Shown: one piece after another, positions 12,211 through 25,700 of the stretch
Position numbering within the stretch: position 1 is the first letter of the stretch
Layout of the letters: every line of letters begins with the position of its first letter
From: Budorcas taxicolor
Taxonomy: Eukaryota; Chordata; Mammalia; Artiodactyla; Bovidae
NCBI RefSeq assembly: GCF_023091745.1
Contig: NC_068928.1
Location: 12,356,001 to 12,420,000 of the forward strand
DNA: 64,000 nt
Direction of reading: 5' to 3'
The notes under the pieces: generated by a model
Database searches by the model: none
The model's input: only the letters and a program-made list of their open reading frames with translations
Told to the model about the DNA's origin: nothing
Translations under genes and position numbers: made by a program

Positions 12211-12450
12211 GCTGCTGCTAAGTCGCTTCAGTCGTGTCCGACTCTGTGCGACCCCATAGACGGCAGCCCATCAGGCTCCCCCATCCCTGGGATTCTCCAG
12301 GCAAGAACACTGGAGTGGGTTGCCATTTCCTTCTCCAGTACATGAAAGTGAAGAGTGAAAGAGCGACCCCATGGACTGCAGCCTACCAGGCTGCTCTGTC
12401 CATGGGATTTTCCAGGCAAGAGTACTGGAGTGGGGTGCCATTGCCTTCTC
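12211..12450 (-). mobile_element. Bov-A2 SINE with perfect 14-bp TSD
   Basis: Two Bov-A monomers in reverse orientation (gctgctgctaagtcgcttc; second copy from gaccccatggactgcagcc). Flanked by catggtagtcctat at 12197-12210 and 12451-12464, so both ends are exact. Confidence 0.97.
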
Positions 12451-12482
12451 CATGGTAGTCCTATATCTACCTAATATGACCT

Positions 12483-12700
12483 GGCAGTCTTCCCTAGTGG
12501 CTCAGACAGTAAAGAGTCTACCTGCAAGGCAGGAGACCAGGGCTTGATCCCTGGGTTGGAAAGATCCCCTGAAGAGGGAATGGCAACCCACTCCAGTATT
12601 CTTGCCTGGAAATTCCCATGGATGGGGGAGCCTGGTGGGCCCCAATCTGTGGAGTTGCAAAGAGTCAGACACGTCTGAGGGACTAACACATACACACCCC
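12483..12700 (+). mobile_element. Bov-tA SINE
   Basis: Full Bov-tA: tRNA-like head (ggctcagacagtaaagag) joined to Bov-A (ggaatggcaacccactcc) and ending gactaacacatacac. Confidence 0.94.
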
Positions 12701-13658
12701 ATATATCCCCACACCAGCACACACACACTCTCCACCCCCATCATGACTAGTGATTTATCCCTGAGTTTGTAGTATGTTTTCCCTGTGCAAAGTTAACTAG
12801 CCTATTTGACAAATGAATTCAGGAGTATGTCCTCTTTCTGAAACCCATGTTTTTGTCAAATGAGCTAAGTGTTAAGTGCTCATAATGTAAAAAGTGAGTT
12901 GATGGAGCAAAATCTCTGCCTTCCATAAGGCGCTGTATAGCAAATAAAAATTGAGTAACATATGGTGAAGTTGAGGCACGGGAAAGAGGGGCAGTAGTAT
13001 TTTTTTAACTGTGTGTATGTATTATTTGGGATAAACATTTAAGACATTTATTTAAACACTGTTTTAAATGGAAGTTTTAGGAAGTCAGGCAAAAGGAATG
13101 GATGAGTGACATGATGAGAAGTGTGCCTTACTAGATTGCTTTAGACGTGAGGTACTGTGAGTCTGCTTGTGAAGTTTCATGCCCAGTACTGATCTGAGAG
13201 TCTTGTGTTCTGAAGAGCCTTTAATGGGGCACAGTGCCTAGTTCTGGCTTCAGAACATTATCTTTGCTATTATTTTGATAATTTTACTTTATCCAGTTTT
13301 AAGGAAAAAAGTTAAGTTTCTTGACTATAACTGTTCTAATGTTTAATAGATAATTACAATATATAGCACTTATTGTTACTTAGTATTTACCAGATACTCT
13401 TTTATAAATATTAATATCTAGCTATTTTATATAACTGTTAAAATGTTTTATGTGAATTACAGAGATGTGTTAATTTGGCATTACATTTCTCATAGCATAA
13501 GCATCTTTTCTGATATTACTGTGTAATTGTAACTTTGAGCAGTATTGATAATTCATGAAATATTAAGTCCATGAAATTACATTCACAAGTATCATTAAAG
13601 CAGAAATTGGCATTAAATTTTATTCAGTGATTTATTTTTTGTTTGTTTTTAATTTCAG

Positions 13659-13747
13659 CTATACCAACAGGGACGCTTGTGTCAACTGGGCAGTGAATTT
13701 TGTGAATTGGAAGTTTTTGGTAAAGTATTGAGAGCTTTGGATAAAAG
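13659..13747 (+). CDS. APPBP2: APPBP2 exon 2
   Basis: 89 nt encoding residues 47-75 plus two bases of Arg76. It begins LYQQGRLCQLGSEF after an aatttcag acceptor and ends AAAAG before gtaaat, a donor lacking G at +5. The entry phase is 0, so exon 1 must end on a codon boundary. Residue 67 is Gly (GGT); I recall Ala in human. Confidence 0.97.
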
Positions 13748-16700
13748 GTAAATTCATTTCATAACAATTACGGTAAACTATACATATTCTGAATTTTACC
13801 ATTGTGATCATTTTTTAAGATTACAATTCAGTAGCTTTAAGTGCATTCATTTTGTTTTGAAACCATCAATATCACCCTTGCTTTCTGTGTTCAAAAAACA
13901 AAGAATGAATTCATCTTCCATGTTCTGGCTATTATGTGGTAGGAGTTAAATGTAGGTGTAGGTGACATGGCCTTTGACTGTTCTTGCTGTTATTCTTCCC
14001 TAAATTTAAGTGCCATTTCTTTTCCTAACCTACATTTCTAGGAAGATAAGAATATAGTTTTACAAAATACTCTATAATCTCTAGTATGAACATTGGCAAG
14101 TTGTTTCATTTGTTCAAAAAATTAAGTAAATACTTGTTAGAGTCCCTGTATGTGTCAGATATTGTTTTAGATGTTGGGGTTACAGCAGGGAGTAAGTTCC
14201 TCAAGGTCTCTTCCTCATGGGGTTTGTATTTTAGAAAAGGATGATACAGTAATCAACAAGTAAATCACATGATTTCACTGTTCAGGGATGCCTTGGGAAT
14301 GGGGCCTGTGTACTTAGCCTAACAGAAATTTCTTGGTTAGTTGATTAATTAAAATTAATCTGTAGAAAAATAACAGATGAGAACTTCATGTTGGGACAAG
14401 AAGGCTATAGGAAAACTTTCCTAAAAAATTCTTTAAGAAGAGGTTAGTTTTCTGGGATTTGAGTTTCTATATGCAGTTCTAAAGATGGCCATTGTAAAGA
14501 TTTAGTGGACTACCTCTCTTTCATCTCTCAGGTTATCTTTCACCAAGTCCAAATCCCTTGGTAAGTGTTTAATGTGTTTGTGAAACTAAAAGCATGTAGT
14601 TTGACTTTTCCTCCCCTTTATCCAAAGCAGTGACTTGGTTATTTACAGTTTTGTTTAAAACAGTTTTTTTATTGAGATGATTCACATACCATAAACTCAC
14701 CATTTTGAATTGTACAGTTCAGTGGTTTTTAGTATTTTCACAAGTTTTTGCAGCTATCACCACTGTCTAATTCTGGAACATTTCCATCATCCCAAAAAGA
14801 AACCTGGTACCCATTAACAGTCACTCTCTGTTTCCCCTTAGCCCTAGTCCCTGGCCTACCCATAATCTACTTTCTGTCTCTGGATGTATGTTTTCTAGAC
14901 ATGTCATTTAAATGGAATCGTATAATATATGCTCTTTTGTGACTGAGTTCTACTTACAATGTTTTCAAGATTCATTCGTGGTTGTTGTTTCAGTACTTCA
15001 TTCCTTTTTATGAATAATTTTCCATCATATGGATAGACTATGTTTTGGTTATTTAGTCATCTGTTGATGAACATTTGGGTTGTTTCTACTTTTTGGCTAC
15101 TATGAATAATGCTGCTGTAAGTGCTCACGGACAAGACTTTGTGTGGACATAACGTTCTGTAGTGTGCATATGTAACTAGGTTGAGTAACCTCTGAATTGT
15201 TTTCCGTGGCAGCTGCACCATTTTATGTCCCTGCCACCATGTATGAGGGCTTCCCAGGTGGCGCTAGTGGTAAAGAACCCACCTGCCAATGCAAGAGAGC
15301 CAAGTTTGATCCCTGGGTCAGGAAGATCCCCTGGAGGAGGGCATGGCAACCCACTCCAGTATTCTTGTCTGGAGAATCCCATGGACAGAGGAGCCTGGTG
15401 GGCTACAGTCCATAGAGTCGCAAGAGTCGGACACAACTCATATGACTTAATACACATACACGCACCCATGTATGAAGGTTCAAATTTTTCTATATCCTTG
15501 CCATCACTTTTTTTGTAAGTAGTATTATAGCCAACTTAGATGGTGTGAAGTGGTACCTCATTTGTGAGTTGATTCGCATTTCCCTAATGACTAATGATAT
15601 TGAGCATCTTTTCTTGTGGTTATTGGCCACTGGAAATCTCTATTAAAATCTAGTGCTCATTTTTAAATTGGGTCATTGTTGAACTACAAGATAATTTGTT
15701 TTTAAATTTATATTCATTTTATCCTTCACAGTCATCAGTGTACACATGGAGCATCACTGGATCCACTGAGTAAAAAATATTAGGCTAACTGAATTATTAT
15801 GGCATAATAGGCAAAAAGCTGCTTTTTATCTTATCCCATCTTTGAAAATAATGGTATTATTACTTCAAAAAGGCAAGTAAGTGTTTTCTAAAAGGACAAA
15901 ATATGTTACCTTTATAATAACAATAATGACCTTTTCCTTCTCTTTCAGGCATTTGCTTCATCATTGTTTCCAGGCTTTGATGGATCATGGTGTGAAAGTT
16001 GCTTCAGTCTTAGCCTATTCATTCAGTAGACGGTGCTCTTACATAGCAGAATCGGATGCCACAGTAAAGGAGAAAGCCATTCAGGTTGGCTTTGTCTTAG
16101 GTAGGTAATGGTAAAATAGAGGAGTGTTTTGTCCTGTGACATGACTCAGAATTAAACCTGCTGGCATTAAAGGATCCTCCCAGTACATTCCCAAAGTCAA
16201 CATAAGGAGGTTATGAGAAAAACATCAGAAGAACTAGGTGTGATACATTGAACATTAACTTTGTGCTAAGGACTATACTATGCATTTAAATACTATCTTT
16301 CAGAAAAAATCCTCATGAAATTCCAGTGATGTGATGGTATTAATAGCATTTTACAAATGAGGAATTAGACTCAGAAAAGTTGAGTAATTTGCTCAAGTCA
16401 CATAGTAATGGAGCTAAGTTTAGAACCCTGTGGGTTTGTGATTCCATACCACTTACCTTCCTACTGTGTCAAACTGCTGCCAACCTCTTTCACAGCTGTG
16501 ACATGGGACAAAGTTCTTTTGGGACCTGAGTTTTCCCATCTCTAAAATGAGGGTAAATCTGCATTCCTCATGGGCATATTAAAAAATATTGAAAACATAA
16601 ATGGAAAAGGATTCTAAAAAGATATTTATGCTACACGTACAGAAAAATATTGTTTAACTTTTGCATAACATTTTAATATGACTTTTATAAATTATTTACA

Positions 16701-19700
16701 TAGGTAAATATGTTTCAGGCACTTATTATTGAAGTTATTGCTACCCTTTTGTGTCAAATATTTACTTTGAAATGATTGTGGATTCACTGACAGTATCAAA
16801 ACCAGGAAATTGATACTGGTTTAATAGTTTTACCTAGACTACAAACCTATTAGGTCGACCAAAAGTTTGTTCGAGTTTTTCCGTAACATCTTACAGAAAT
16901 ACTCAAAGGAACTTTCTGACCAAGCCAATATTTAACATTCGTTGGTTTTTATATATACTCATTTGTGTGTGTGTGTTTAATTTAAATGTAGTTGACCTAC
17001 CATATTATGTTGGTTTCAGGCATACTGCACAATGATTTGGAATTTGGTATACATTATGAAATGATTGCATGACAAGTATAGTCCCCATACAAAGTTATTA
17101 CAATAATATTGACCATGTTTCTTAGGCTGTATATTATATTCCTATGGCTTATTTATTTTCTAACTGGAGATTCATACCTCTTAATCCCCTTCACCTATTT
17201 CACCCCATCCCCACCTCCTTTCTCTGGCAACTAGCTGTTTGGTTGGTGTATTTATGACTATTTTCATTTTGTTTTGGTTTTAGATTCTACATATAAGTGA
17301 GATAATATGATATTTTTCTTTCTCTGACTTAATTCATTTAGTGTGATACCCTTTAGATTTATCTGTGTTGCAAGATTTCTCCTTTTTTAAAAAATTGTGA
17401 CTGGGTAGTACTCTACTGTGTGTGTGTATAAATGTATCTCATACTTTTTTTTATCCATTCATCTATTGATGGATATCTAGGTTGCTTCCATATCTTGGCT
17501 GTTATAAATGATGCTGCAGTGAACATTGGGGTGCATGTATCTTTAGTGTTTTTGCCTTTTTTTGGGTGAATACTAAGAAATGAGACTGCTGGATCATACA
17601 GCAGTTCTATTTGTTATTTTTTGAGCAACCTCCGTATTGTTTTCCATAGTAGCTGTGCCAGTTTACAATCGTACAAACAGTGCAGGAGGATCATCCTCAT
17701 GAATACTTGTTAATTGTTGTTTTGTGGTAATAGCCATCCTGACAGGTAGGAGGTGATATCTCATTGAGGTTTTGATATGGATTTCCCTGATAATTAGTGA
17801 TGAGAAGCATCTTTTCATGTATCTGTTGGTCATCTGTAAGTCTTTTTTGGAAAAATGTCTGTTCAGGTCCTCTGCCCATTTTTAACTGGAGTGTTTGATT
17901 TTTGAGTTGTCGTGTATGCTTTTTCTACGCAGTTAATTCCATGTAAGTATTCATATAGCCACCATTACCATCCGGATACAGGACTGTCCCATCATCACAT
18001 TCTACCATTCTTTTTAAGAAAAAATATTTATTTATTTTAATTGGAGGATAATTGCTTTACAATATTGTGATGGTTTTTGCCATACATCAACATGAATCTG
18101 CCACAGGTATACATGTGTCGTCCCCCACTCCCATCCCTCTGGGTTGTCGCAGAGCACCAAATCCAAAGTACATCCAAAGTTTGCTGCTTCATACATCAAA
18201 CTTGCCCTGGTCATCTATTTTATATGTATCTACCATTCATTTTTAACTATCATTTTAAATTATCACATTAATACGTATGTCCCTCTCTCTCGCACGTCCA
18301 CATATATTCTTCACCAACAAGTTTTCATGATCATTTCCTTCAATATTAGAGAAAATTTTTTGTAGTGATCATAGACAGTTTGCTGGAAGAACTCGACATT
18401 CTTTTCCGAAAAGAATTTTCAGCATTTATCCTTTGATAGTCCCATGGACTATAAATTGCAACACAGAATTATGACTTAAGAATGTCTGTTAACAGTAGAG
18501 TGTTTGTGATCTTGATGAATGTTAATATTGACGTCCATTTAGTCCTAGATGGTCATGTAAAAATCAGTGTGGGAGATATTTAGTATCAGGGAAGATGAAA
18601 GGCAGGAAGGCTAATATTGACTGAGCTCTTCTGTTGTCTCTACACTCATACCAATCTGCCCTCTGCAAGGAGCCAGATTGAACAACTATATTATCAGTCT
18701 TGATCCTAAAATTACTGAAACAGTGAAAAAACTTCACACCAGAAGTCTGTGTGATGTATACTTTTTTAAAAATTTGAGCTTTATTGAGATGTACTTCACG
18801 GGCCATGCAGTTTACCCAGTCAAAGTATACAGTTCAAAGGTTTTTAAACTTAAGATCCCACAAGCTGCATGGTCATCGCAAAGCTGGGATCCTGCTTCAC
18901 TGGTATGGGTGCCTCAGAGTTCTGAGAAGAGGGGCTGTGGGTCTAGAATCTTGACCTCTAGGAGGGGCACCTCAGTGACTAGTTCTTTGATGGGATCCTG
19001 TGAATCTGGGTCTGTAAGTGTTGGAAAGCTGCAACTGGAATTGATTTACAGAGGTGAATTGCACTGCCGGAGTAAAGAAGCATTGCCTTTGGGCACTGTC
19101 AGCAGAGCCCTTTCTGACAGAAACCGGAAGGCACTGGGGGTGTCTCTTACTCCTGCAGCCTCGAAGCCTTCTCTCTAAGGCCTTCTTTTTAGAGACTACC
19201 AGGGAGCCAGCTGGCAAAGGAGAAATGTGATGATAGAGTCCTAGCCCTGCATCATCAGACAGCCTAGAAGCTGAAAACCATGATAGCCTCATAACCAGCA
19301 CAATGCCCAGTATGTTGAGAGGATGAGTAGGAGATTGCTTAATACGAATATTTATAATCTCATTAATCCAGTCGTTTAGTGAGCACCCTAAAATAATAAT
19401 CATATTTAGGGGAAGAAGTATTCTAAAGCACACTTCTCTCCATTTAAAATATTTTTTTCATTATACACAAGTAAACATAAAACACCAGACTGAGCAAAAT
19501 ATTTTTTCTTCAACCCAGCTCCTATTGACACTATTAAGACTAGTTGGCACTATCAAAAAATGTATGAAACCACTAGGAGGGGGTCATGAGCCTCAAAAAA
19601 GAACGACAGTATTCTAAGGAAGTGATGCCCAGATGCTCAGTGCATTAGGACTGTTGAAGGACAGCAATTTGATTTTTTGTTAAAAAAATTGAGATAATCT

Positions 19701-22700
19701 AGCACTACTGTTTCTTTTAATCTGTGTGTCCTCTGTAATGTGCTTTATTGTAAGAAGATGAAATTTATTTGATTGAAAAGTTAACGTTAACCTGCATGAT
19801 GAAAATGTTAGAAAAATCACTAAATATAGCGGCTAATTAACTGGAAAATGTCAGCTCAGTGGAATATTTTTAGAGGATTAAAACTCTTGATTCCTAATCA
19901 GGGTGTCAACTTGGATCTAATGCCGCTAGTTTGTTTGAAAGTCTTTTTTTTAATTTCATAGTCGATGCCTTCGTTTTGGACTAGAAAACACAGAGGTTTT
20001 TTCTATTTTAGATAATGTTCATGGTAAGCATGCTTTCAGGTGATTGTTAAATTATCTGAAGATTTTGGTTTCTCTTGTCCTTCAGGTGGCTTTCTTTCAG
20101 ATGCAGGCTGGTACAGTGATGCCGAGAAGGTTTTTCTGTCTTGCCTTCAGTTGTGTACTCTACATGATGAGATGCCTCATTGGTTTCGTGCAGTCGAGTG
20201 TTGCGTGAGGTAAGCTGGAGCGGTCCTGTATTACATGCTGTCATGGTGCTGGTGGCTTTTCTAGTTCCAGCTCATCTAACGAACTCCAACATTTGGTTAA
20301 CCTTCTGAGATGACATTCATGTGCCAGTTTCACTGGTCTGGCCTCCTGTCTCTCATCTCCAAAATAGAGTTATCTTGCTACAGACAGCTTAGATTGAAGT
20401 ATTATGAACCAGCCTGTGTTTTATATATATCTTTTTTCTTTGTCATAGATCTTGTTTGTTAATTCATTCAATAAATATTTATAGAATGCTGTACTAGGCA
20501 CTGGATGCTTGGAGAAGAAATATACTTTTTTCTTGGGTGTTTTTTTGTTTGCTTGTAACAAACAGAAATGTTTGTTTACATTTCTGGAATCGTACATAAC
20601 CCAATTAATATTTTACTTATAAATAACTTCTTGAAAATTCATTTTTTTACAGATATACTTAAAGGCAAGCAAATTCAGAAGTACTCTGTGCTTTTATGAT
20701 CTTTATTTTTTTGTACATGTAGCATTTAGTTTTAGCTGTTTTCATGTAGGTTTTCTCTGTGTCCCCCACCCCACCCCCAATTTGATTTGACATTTCTTTA
20801 AAATAATTTTTTTTATATATAAAACTGGAAAGTTGAAATAAAGTTTAAAAAAGAATGAAGAAGTTCTTTGTCATAAGTTAACCAGAGTCTGGTCAATTTA
20901 CTGAATTTATTATATTTTTACTGAATAAGCGATGAAATTTCTTGTGTATCTTAGAAATGAGTTAATTAAATCTGAACCTCTTGAGAGTTAGAATATAGGT
21001 TCTTTCACATAAAACCATTGTTGATTTATATTAACATTTACTAATGCTCTCTGCTCAGTCTTTTGAGGTTATTACACTGTTTTATACAGGGCTCACTTGT
21101 GTTAGACAAAACTTCAAATCCTGAAGTTAATTTTATAATGTGGAAACTTAGTTATAAATAATATTTTAGAAGCTTAGGACAATTGCCCAGAGATATTTTA
21201 TGATAAATTATAGTAATAATTGCAATCCCAATAATTGTAGCCCACCAAGTTCTTCTGTCCATGGAGTTCTCCAGGCAAGAATACTGGAGTGGGTAGCCAT
21301 TCCCTTCTTCAGAGGAATCTTCCTGACCCAGGGATCAAACTCTAGTCTCCAGCATTGCCGGCGGATTCTTTACCACCTGAGCCACCAGGGAAGCCCCAAT
21401 AATAATAATAATAATAATTGTGTGCAGAAGCTATAAAGGGATTGGTTATTGGGCCTATATTTTGTAGTACTGATAAAAAATAATCTGTCATCTTTCCTCT
21501 CTACTTCTGCCTGTCCTAGGAATAGGAGACTAGACTATATGGGATTTTAGGGGCTAGCTAAATGTTTTTTTGTGTATGAACTAGTTAACTTAGAATTTAA
21601 AAAATCCATTTTGTATAATGTCATTGTAGATTCCTCTTTCATAGCAGGCAGTCTTTTGACCTACAGGTATAACATTTTCTTCTTATATATGCTTGCTTTT
21701 TACTCATGAAGTCAGATTTATTTCTTCTGGATATCTAACATTTCTCTTGTCTGTCTGATTTTAAGGCTCTTATATAAATTTTACATCAATATAACCAAAA
21801 GATTTTGTTTTCTCCCAGGACTAGGGCTCCTCTTCTCTTTCCTGTTTTTTATCAACTTTAGCATGTAGCTCATTATGTTTGTAAATGTTACAGGCAAGGA
21901 GAAGGGCAAAAGGCTCATGCCAGCTGAGTTCTTTTTTTCAGACAGAAAAAATAGTTTTCCCAGAAGCCTAGGCCTGTCTTCTTTGCTTACCTCTCTTCGA
22001 AACTAGAAAGCTGGGACAGACTCTGCATATCCTCCAACCAGTATAACGTGGTCTGGGGAGCAGAACGTTTTTAATTGTACATTTTACTGCTCCAAATGAA
22101 CTCATGGGTCTACATTAAGGAATGGGGAGAGGGGAAAATATTGGATAGGTTACTGTAAATTCAGTTACTGTTTTGGCTGTGTTTAGAACAAATACATATG
22201 AATAGGAAAATACCTGTGCCAAGAAACAACTATTTATAATACTAGCTTACTGCCTGTATATCTAGACATCTTGTTCTTAAGAATTTGAAATTTCAGAATA
22301 ACATTGGCTTCTGCACAGCTATACTTGATAAATTCTTGGTCATGATAGGCATAAGTAAAATTTTTAGTATTATAGTAGTAGTGTTTGAAAAAAAGATTAA
22401 ATTATTCTTAGCTTTTGAGTTGGGAAGACTCTGTTTTGGAGAACATATGCTAATGAAATCCTTTAGCCAGCCCAAGGAGTTTTGAGCCTAATCTAAGAGT
22501 GTGTTTTTAAATTTAATAGCACAAAATCAGTTTCTAATCAGGATGGAATAGAAGCAGTATAGAACAGATGTTGGAGAATCATCTTGTTCAACCTGGTACC
22601 ATTTCTCAGTCTTTGTTTTTTTCCTTGAAGACACGACTTAGTTTCTTTTACTTTAATTTTTTCTATTTAATATCTTTGTTCTGTGTATGCATGTGTCAAT

Positions 22701-25700
22701 TACCAAACAAATCAAAACTATTCAAAAAGCTATGAAGAAGAAAATAAATATGATCTGTAACTCTGCTGCCCAGAAATAACCACAGTTTTTATTTTGGTAT
22801 ATTTTGGGGATTTTAAGTGAAAAATTGAACTTGTCAAACCGAGAGGAAAAGACTGGAATCTAGATTGAAGAAAGAACCCTGAGCCCTAGGAAGATGAATT
22901 TCTTAAAATCTAAGAATAAGTAGAAATTAGAAGCTAGGAGACAATAGCAGTATCTCAATTACTCTGAAAATACTATATAACATTTAGGATAAAATTCAAA
23001 TTTTTCAAGTGTATAGAGACCAAGTATACCTCCATGGTTTTTTTCTAAGGAAAATAGTCAAGAAATTTCTCTAACCAGATAAAAGTTCAGTAATAGCAGA
23101 TCTCGAGGTAGGGGAAGATAGTGTAGAAACAGTGATAAATAGTATTGTAATATATACTGGACATAATGGAGTAGAAAGAGCATGAAGAACAAATTATAAA
23201 TTTGTAATATGTCTTATATAAGGATTTTTTTTTTCAAACTGGAAATGAAAAGGAAATTATAGAAATGAAAAACCCTAGTGGTTCAGTGGCTAAGACTCCA
23301 AGCTCGCAGTGCAGGAGATGTGGGTTCAGTCCCTGGTTGGGAAATAGATTACACATGCTGCAACTGAAAGATCCAGTGTGCCACGAGGAAGATCAAAGAT
23401 CTCAGTGCCTCAACCAAGACCTGGTATAGCCAAAGAAATAAATATTTTTTAAAATAAGAAAATAAACTCTCAGTTACCACCTACTATTAAATGTAAGATG
23501 ATTTTCTTTTCCCCCCTGAAAATTGAAAAGAGTTGCCTTACGAAGCCCCTCATATTATGTGATGTTCTTTCAAGTCTGTTGTTTTGAACAACAAAATACT
23601 ATTTGGGAAAGAAACGTTAACCTAAAAACTTAGTCTGTGCCAGCATCGGGAAACTCAAAGAGGTCACCTGCCCGAATTTTCTTTTTAAGAAAGTAATGAA
23701 GAACTTCCCTGGTGGTCTGGTGGTTAAGAATCTGCCTGCCAATGCAGGGGAAATGGGTTCGATCCCTGGTCTGGGAAGATTCCACATGCCCTGGGGCAGC
23801 TAAGCCCATGCTCCGCAACTACGGAGCCTGTGCTCTATAGTTCATGTGAGGCAGCTACTGAAGCCCGTGTGCTCTAGAGCCCGTGCTCCACAGTGAGAGA
23901 AGCCACCGCAGTGAGACGCCTGCGCACCGCAGCTAGAGAAAGCCTGCAAGCAACAAGGAAGACCCCATGAGCCAGAAAGAAAGAAAGTATTGGAGTTTTA
24001 ATACATTTAGAATTACTCTGGAAGTCATAGCCTTATAGTTGTGTTAGATATCTTTATTAACTGGCTTCTTGAATATTTCTTTGAAAGGTAATGGATTAAG
24101 TGGTTTGGTTGCAGAAATTATGGATGTCCACTTGTTTTAGGCAGGATGAGAAAGCCCAGTGGTCTTAATTCTTTGCAAATGGTTGATGGTACCTTTGGAT
24201 AAAATTTCTAGTAACATTATACCAGGCTCAAAAGTGCTAATTTTCAAACAAGTGAAAATGTTTTACTCTGAAAAACTGTTAGGTGATTGAAAAAGTAGTT
24301 TGATGATGAAAATAAATCTTTTAAGATGCATGTGAATAGTTTGGTAACATTTCATAAATTGCAAGGAAGAGAAGTTTTAAAAATTTAGGTTTAAAATATT
24401 TATAACAAAGATGATTTAAATATTCGAGATTTCAAAATTTTATCATATATATCCCTAAAACTTAATATGTTCAAGTTGGCAGAAAACCTTTTTGGATGGA
24501 AGGTGGAGGCTGATATTATGTTCAGGTTGCTTTATACTGGGCATATATGATAGCCTATTTTAAAAGTATGTATTTGGAAAAATGTAGTACTATAAGGAAG
24601 TATTATAAAAGTCTCATCTTGGTGAGGGGAATATGAATGGCTGTCATTATTTAATGTTCAAACATTGTCAGTGCCTAGGGAAGGGTATATAATAAATTAA
24701 TTAATGGAAAAACATGATAGACATTCCAAATTAGAATACTGAGAGTGGAGTGGTAAGAATGATTGAAGACTTGTCCAGGCAAGATATAAGCAAAGAGAAC
24801 AGAGGACATAGCTAAGTATTGATAAATGAAAAATGGGAAAACCAAATACAAGTGTCATTACAGTACATGTTCAGTTCAGTCACTCAGTTGTGTCCGACTC
24901 TTCGCGACCGCATGAATTGCAGCACGCCAGGCCTCCCTGTCCATCACCAACTCCTGGAGTTCCCTCAGACTCGTGTCCATCGAGTCCGTGATGCTATCCA
25001 GCCATCTCATCCGCGGTCATCCCCTTCTCCTCCTGCCCCCGATCCCTCCCAGCATCAGAGTCTTTTCCAATGAGTCAACTCTTTGCATGAGGCAGCCAAA
25101 GTACTGGAGTTTCAGCTTTAGCATCATTCCTTCCAAAGAAATCCCAGGGCTGATCTCCTTCAGAATGGATTGGTTGGATCTCCTTGCAGTCCCAGGGACT
25201 CTCAAGAGTCTTCTCCAACACCACAGTTCAAAAGCATCAATTCTTTGGCACTCAGCCTTCTTCACAGTCCAACTCTCACATCCATACATGACCACAGGAA
25301 AAAAATGGTCTCAATTCCCCTGTCTAGAGACGGTGACTGCCAAGAAGGTGAAAAAATGAAACCCGGCTATATACTGTTAAAAGAAAATAGCCTCAAACAG
25401 TAATATCAACAATAAAAGCAGAATTCAGTATAAAAAGCCCATTAGTTGATTTAAAAGGATGTTGATAATAAAACGTACAGTCCACAAACAAAAAGGTCAC
25501 AAACGCAGGTATAGCAAGTTAAGATAGCAGCCCTCTATGGCTTGGACAGCGGAGCTTGATGAGCTACTGTCCATGGGGACACAGAGAGTCAGACCTGACT
25601 GAGCATGCACACACATAGGCACGTAAGCAGTACACCCTAAAAACACAATTTGATTTTAAAAATATATGTAGGAGTCGAGTATCTCCAAAGTAGGTTAATT

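Larger units (their letters stand above)
1..13658 (+). other. APPBP2: APPBP2 intron 1 (3' portion)
   Basis: Noncoding sequence ending in the exon 2 acceptor at 13657-13658. The first 6 kb are crowded with SINEs and L1 pieces. Stretches 170-640, 1481-2140, 2300-3000, 6050-6420, 6950-7630, 7810-8520, 9430-10860, 11053-11980 and 12701-13658 hold AT-rich sequence in which I recognise no gene or specific element; part is probably degraded L1 or other old repeats. Confidence 0.9.
13748..15948 (+). other. APPBP2: APPBP2 intron 2
   Basis: 2.2 kb. It is filled mainly by an old L2-like piece (14120-14300) and a minus-strand L1 3' segment (14660-15720) that is interrupted by a Bov-tA SINE. The remainder is AT-rich with nothing recognised. 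Confidence 0.92.
16101..20085 (+). other. APPBP2: APPBP2 intron 3
   Basis: 4.0 kb. It holds a MIR, the mariner-derived hairpin at 16850-16928 and minus-strand L1 segments from 16950 to 18440. An unassigned, relatively GC-rich segment lies at about 18851-19440. Nothing was recognised in 19441-20085. Confidence 0.92.

Noticed and set aside
12228..12744. Several overlapping open frames on both strands
   Set aside because: They are readings through Bov-A2 and Bov-tA SINEs. Similar peptides recur wherever these SINEs occur.
18678..19178. 166-codon open frame on the plus strand
   Set aside because: It starts inside an L1 remnant, has no recognisable domain, no splice context, and overlaps an equally open minus frame. 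No coding support.
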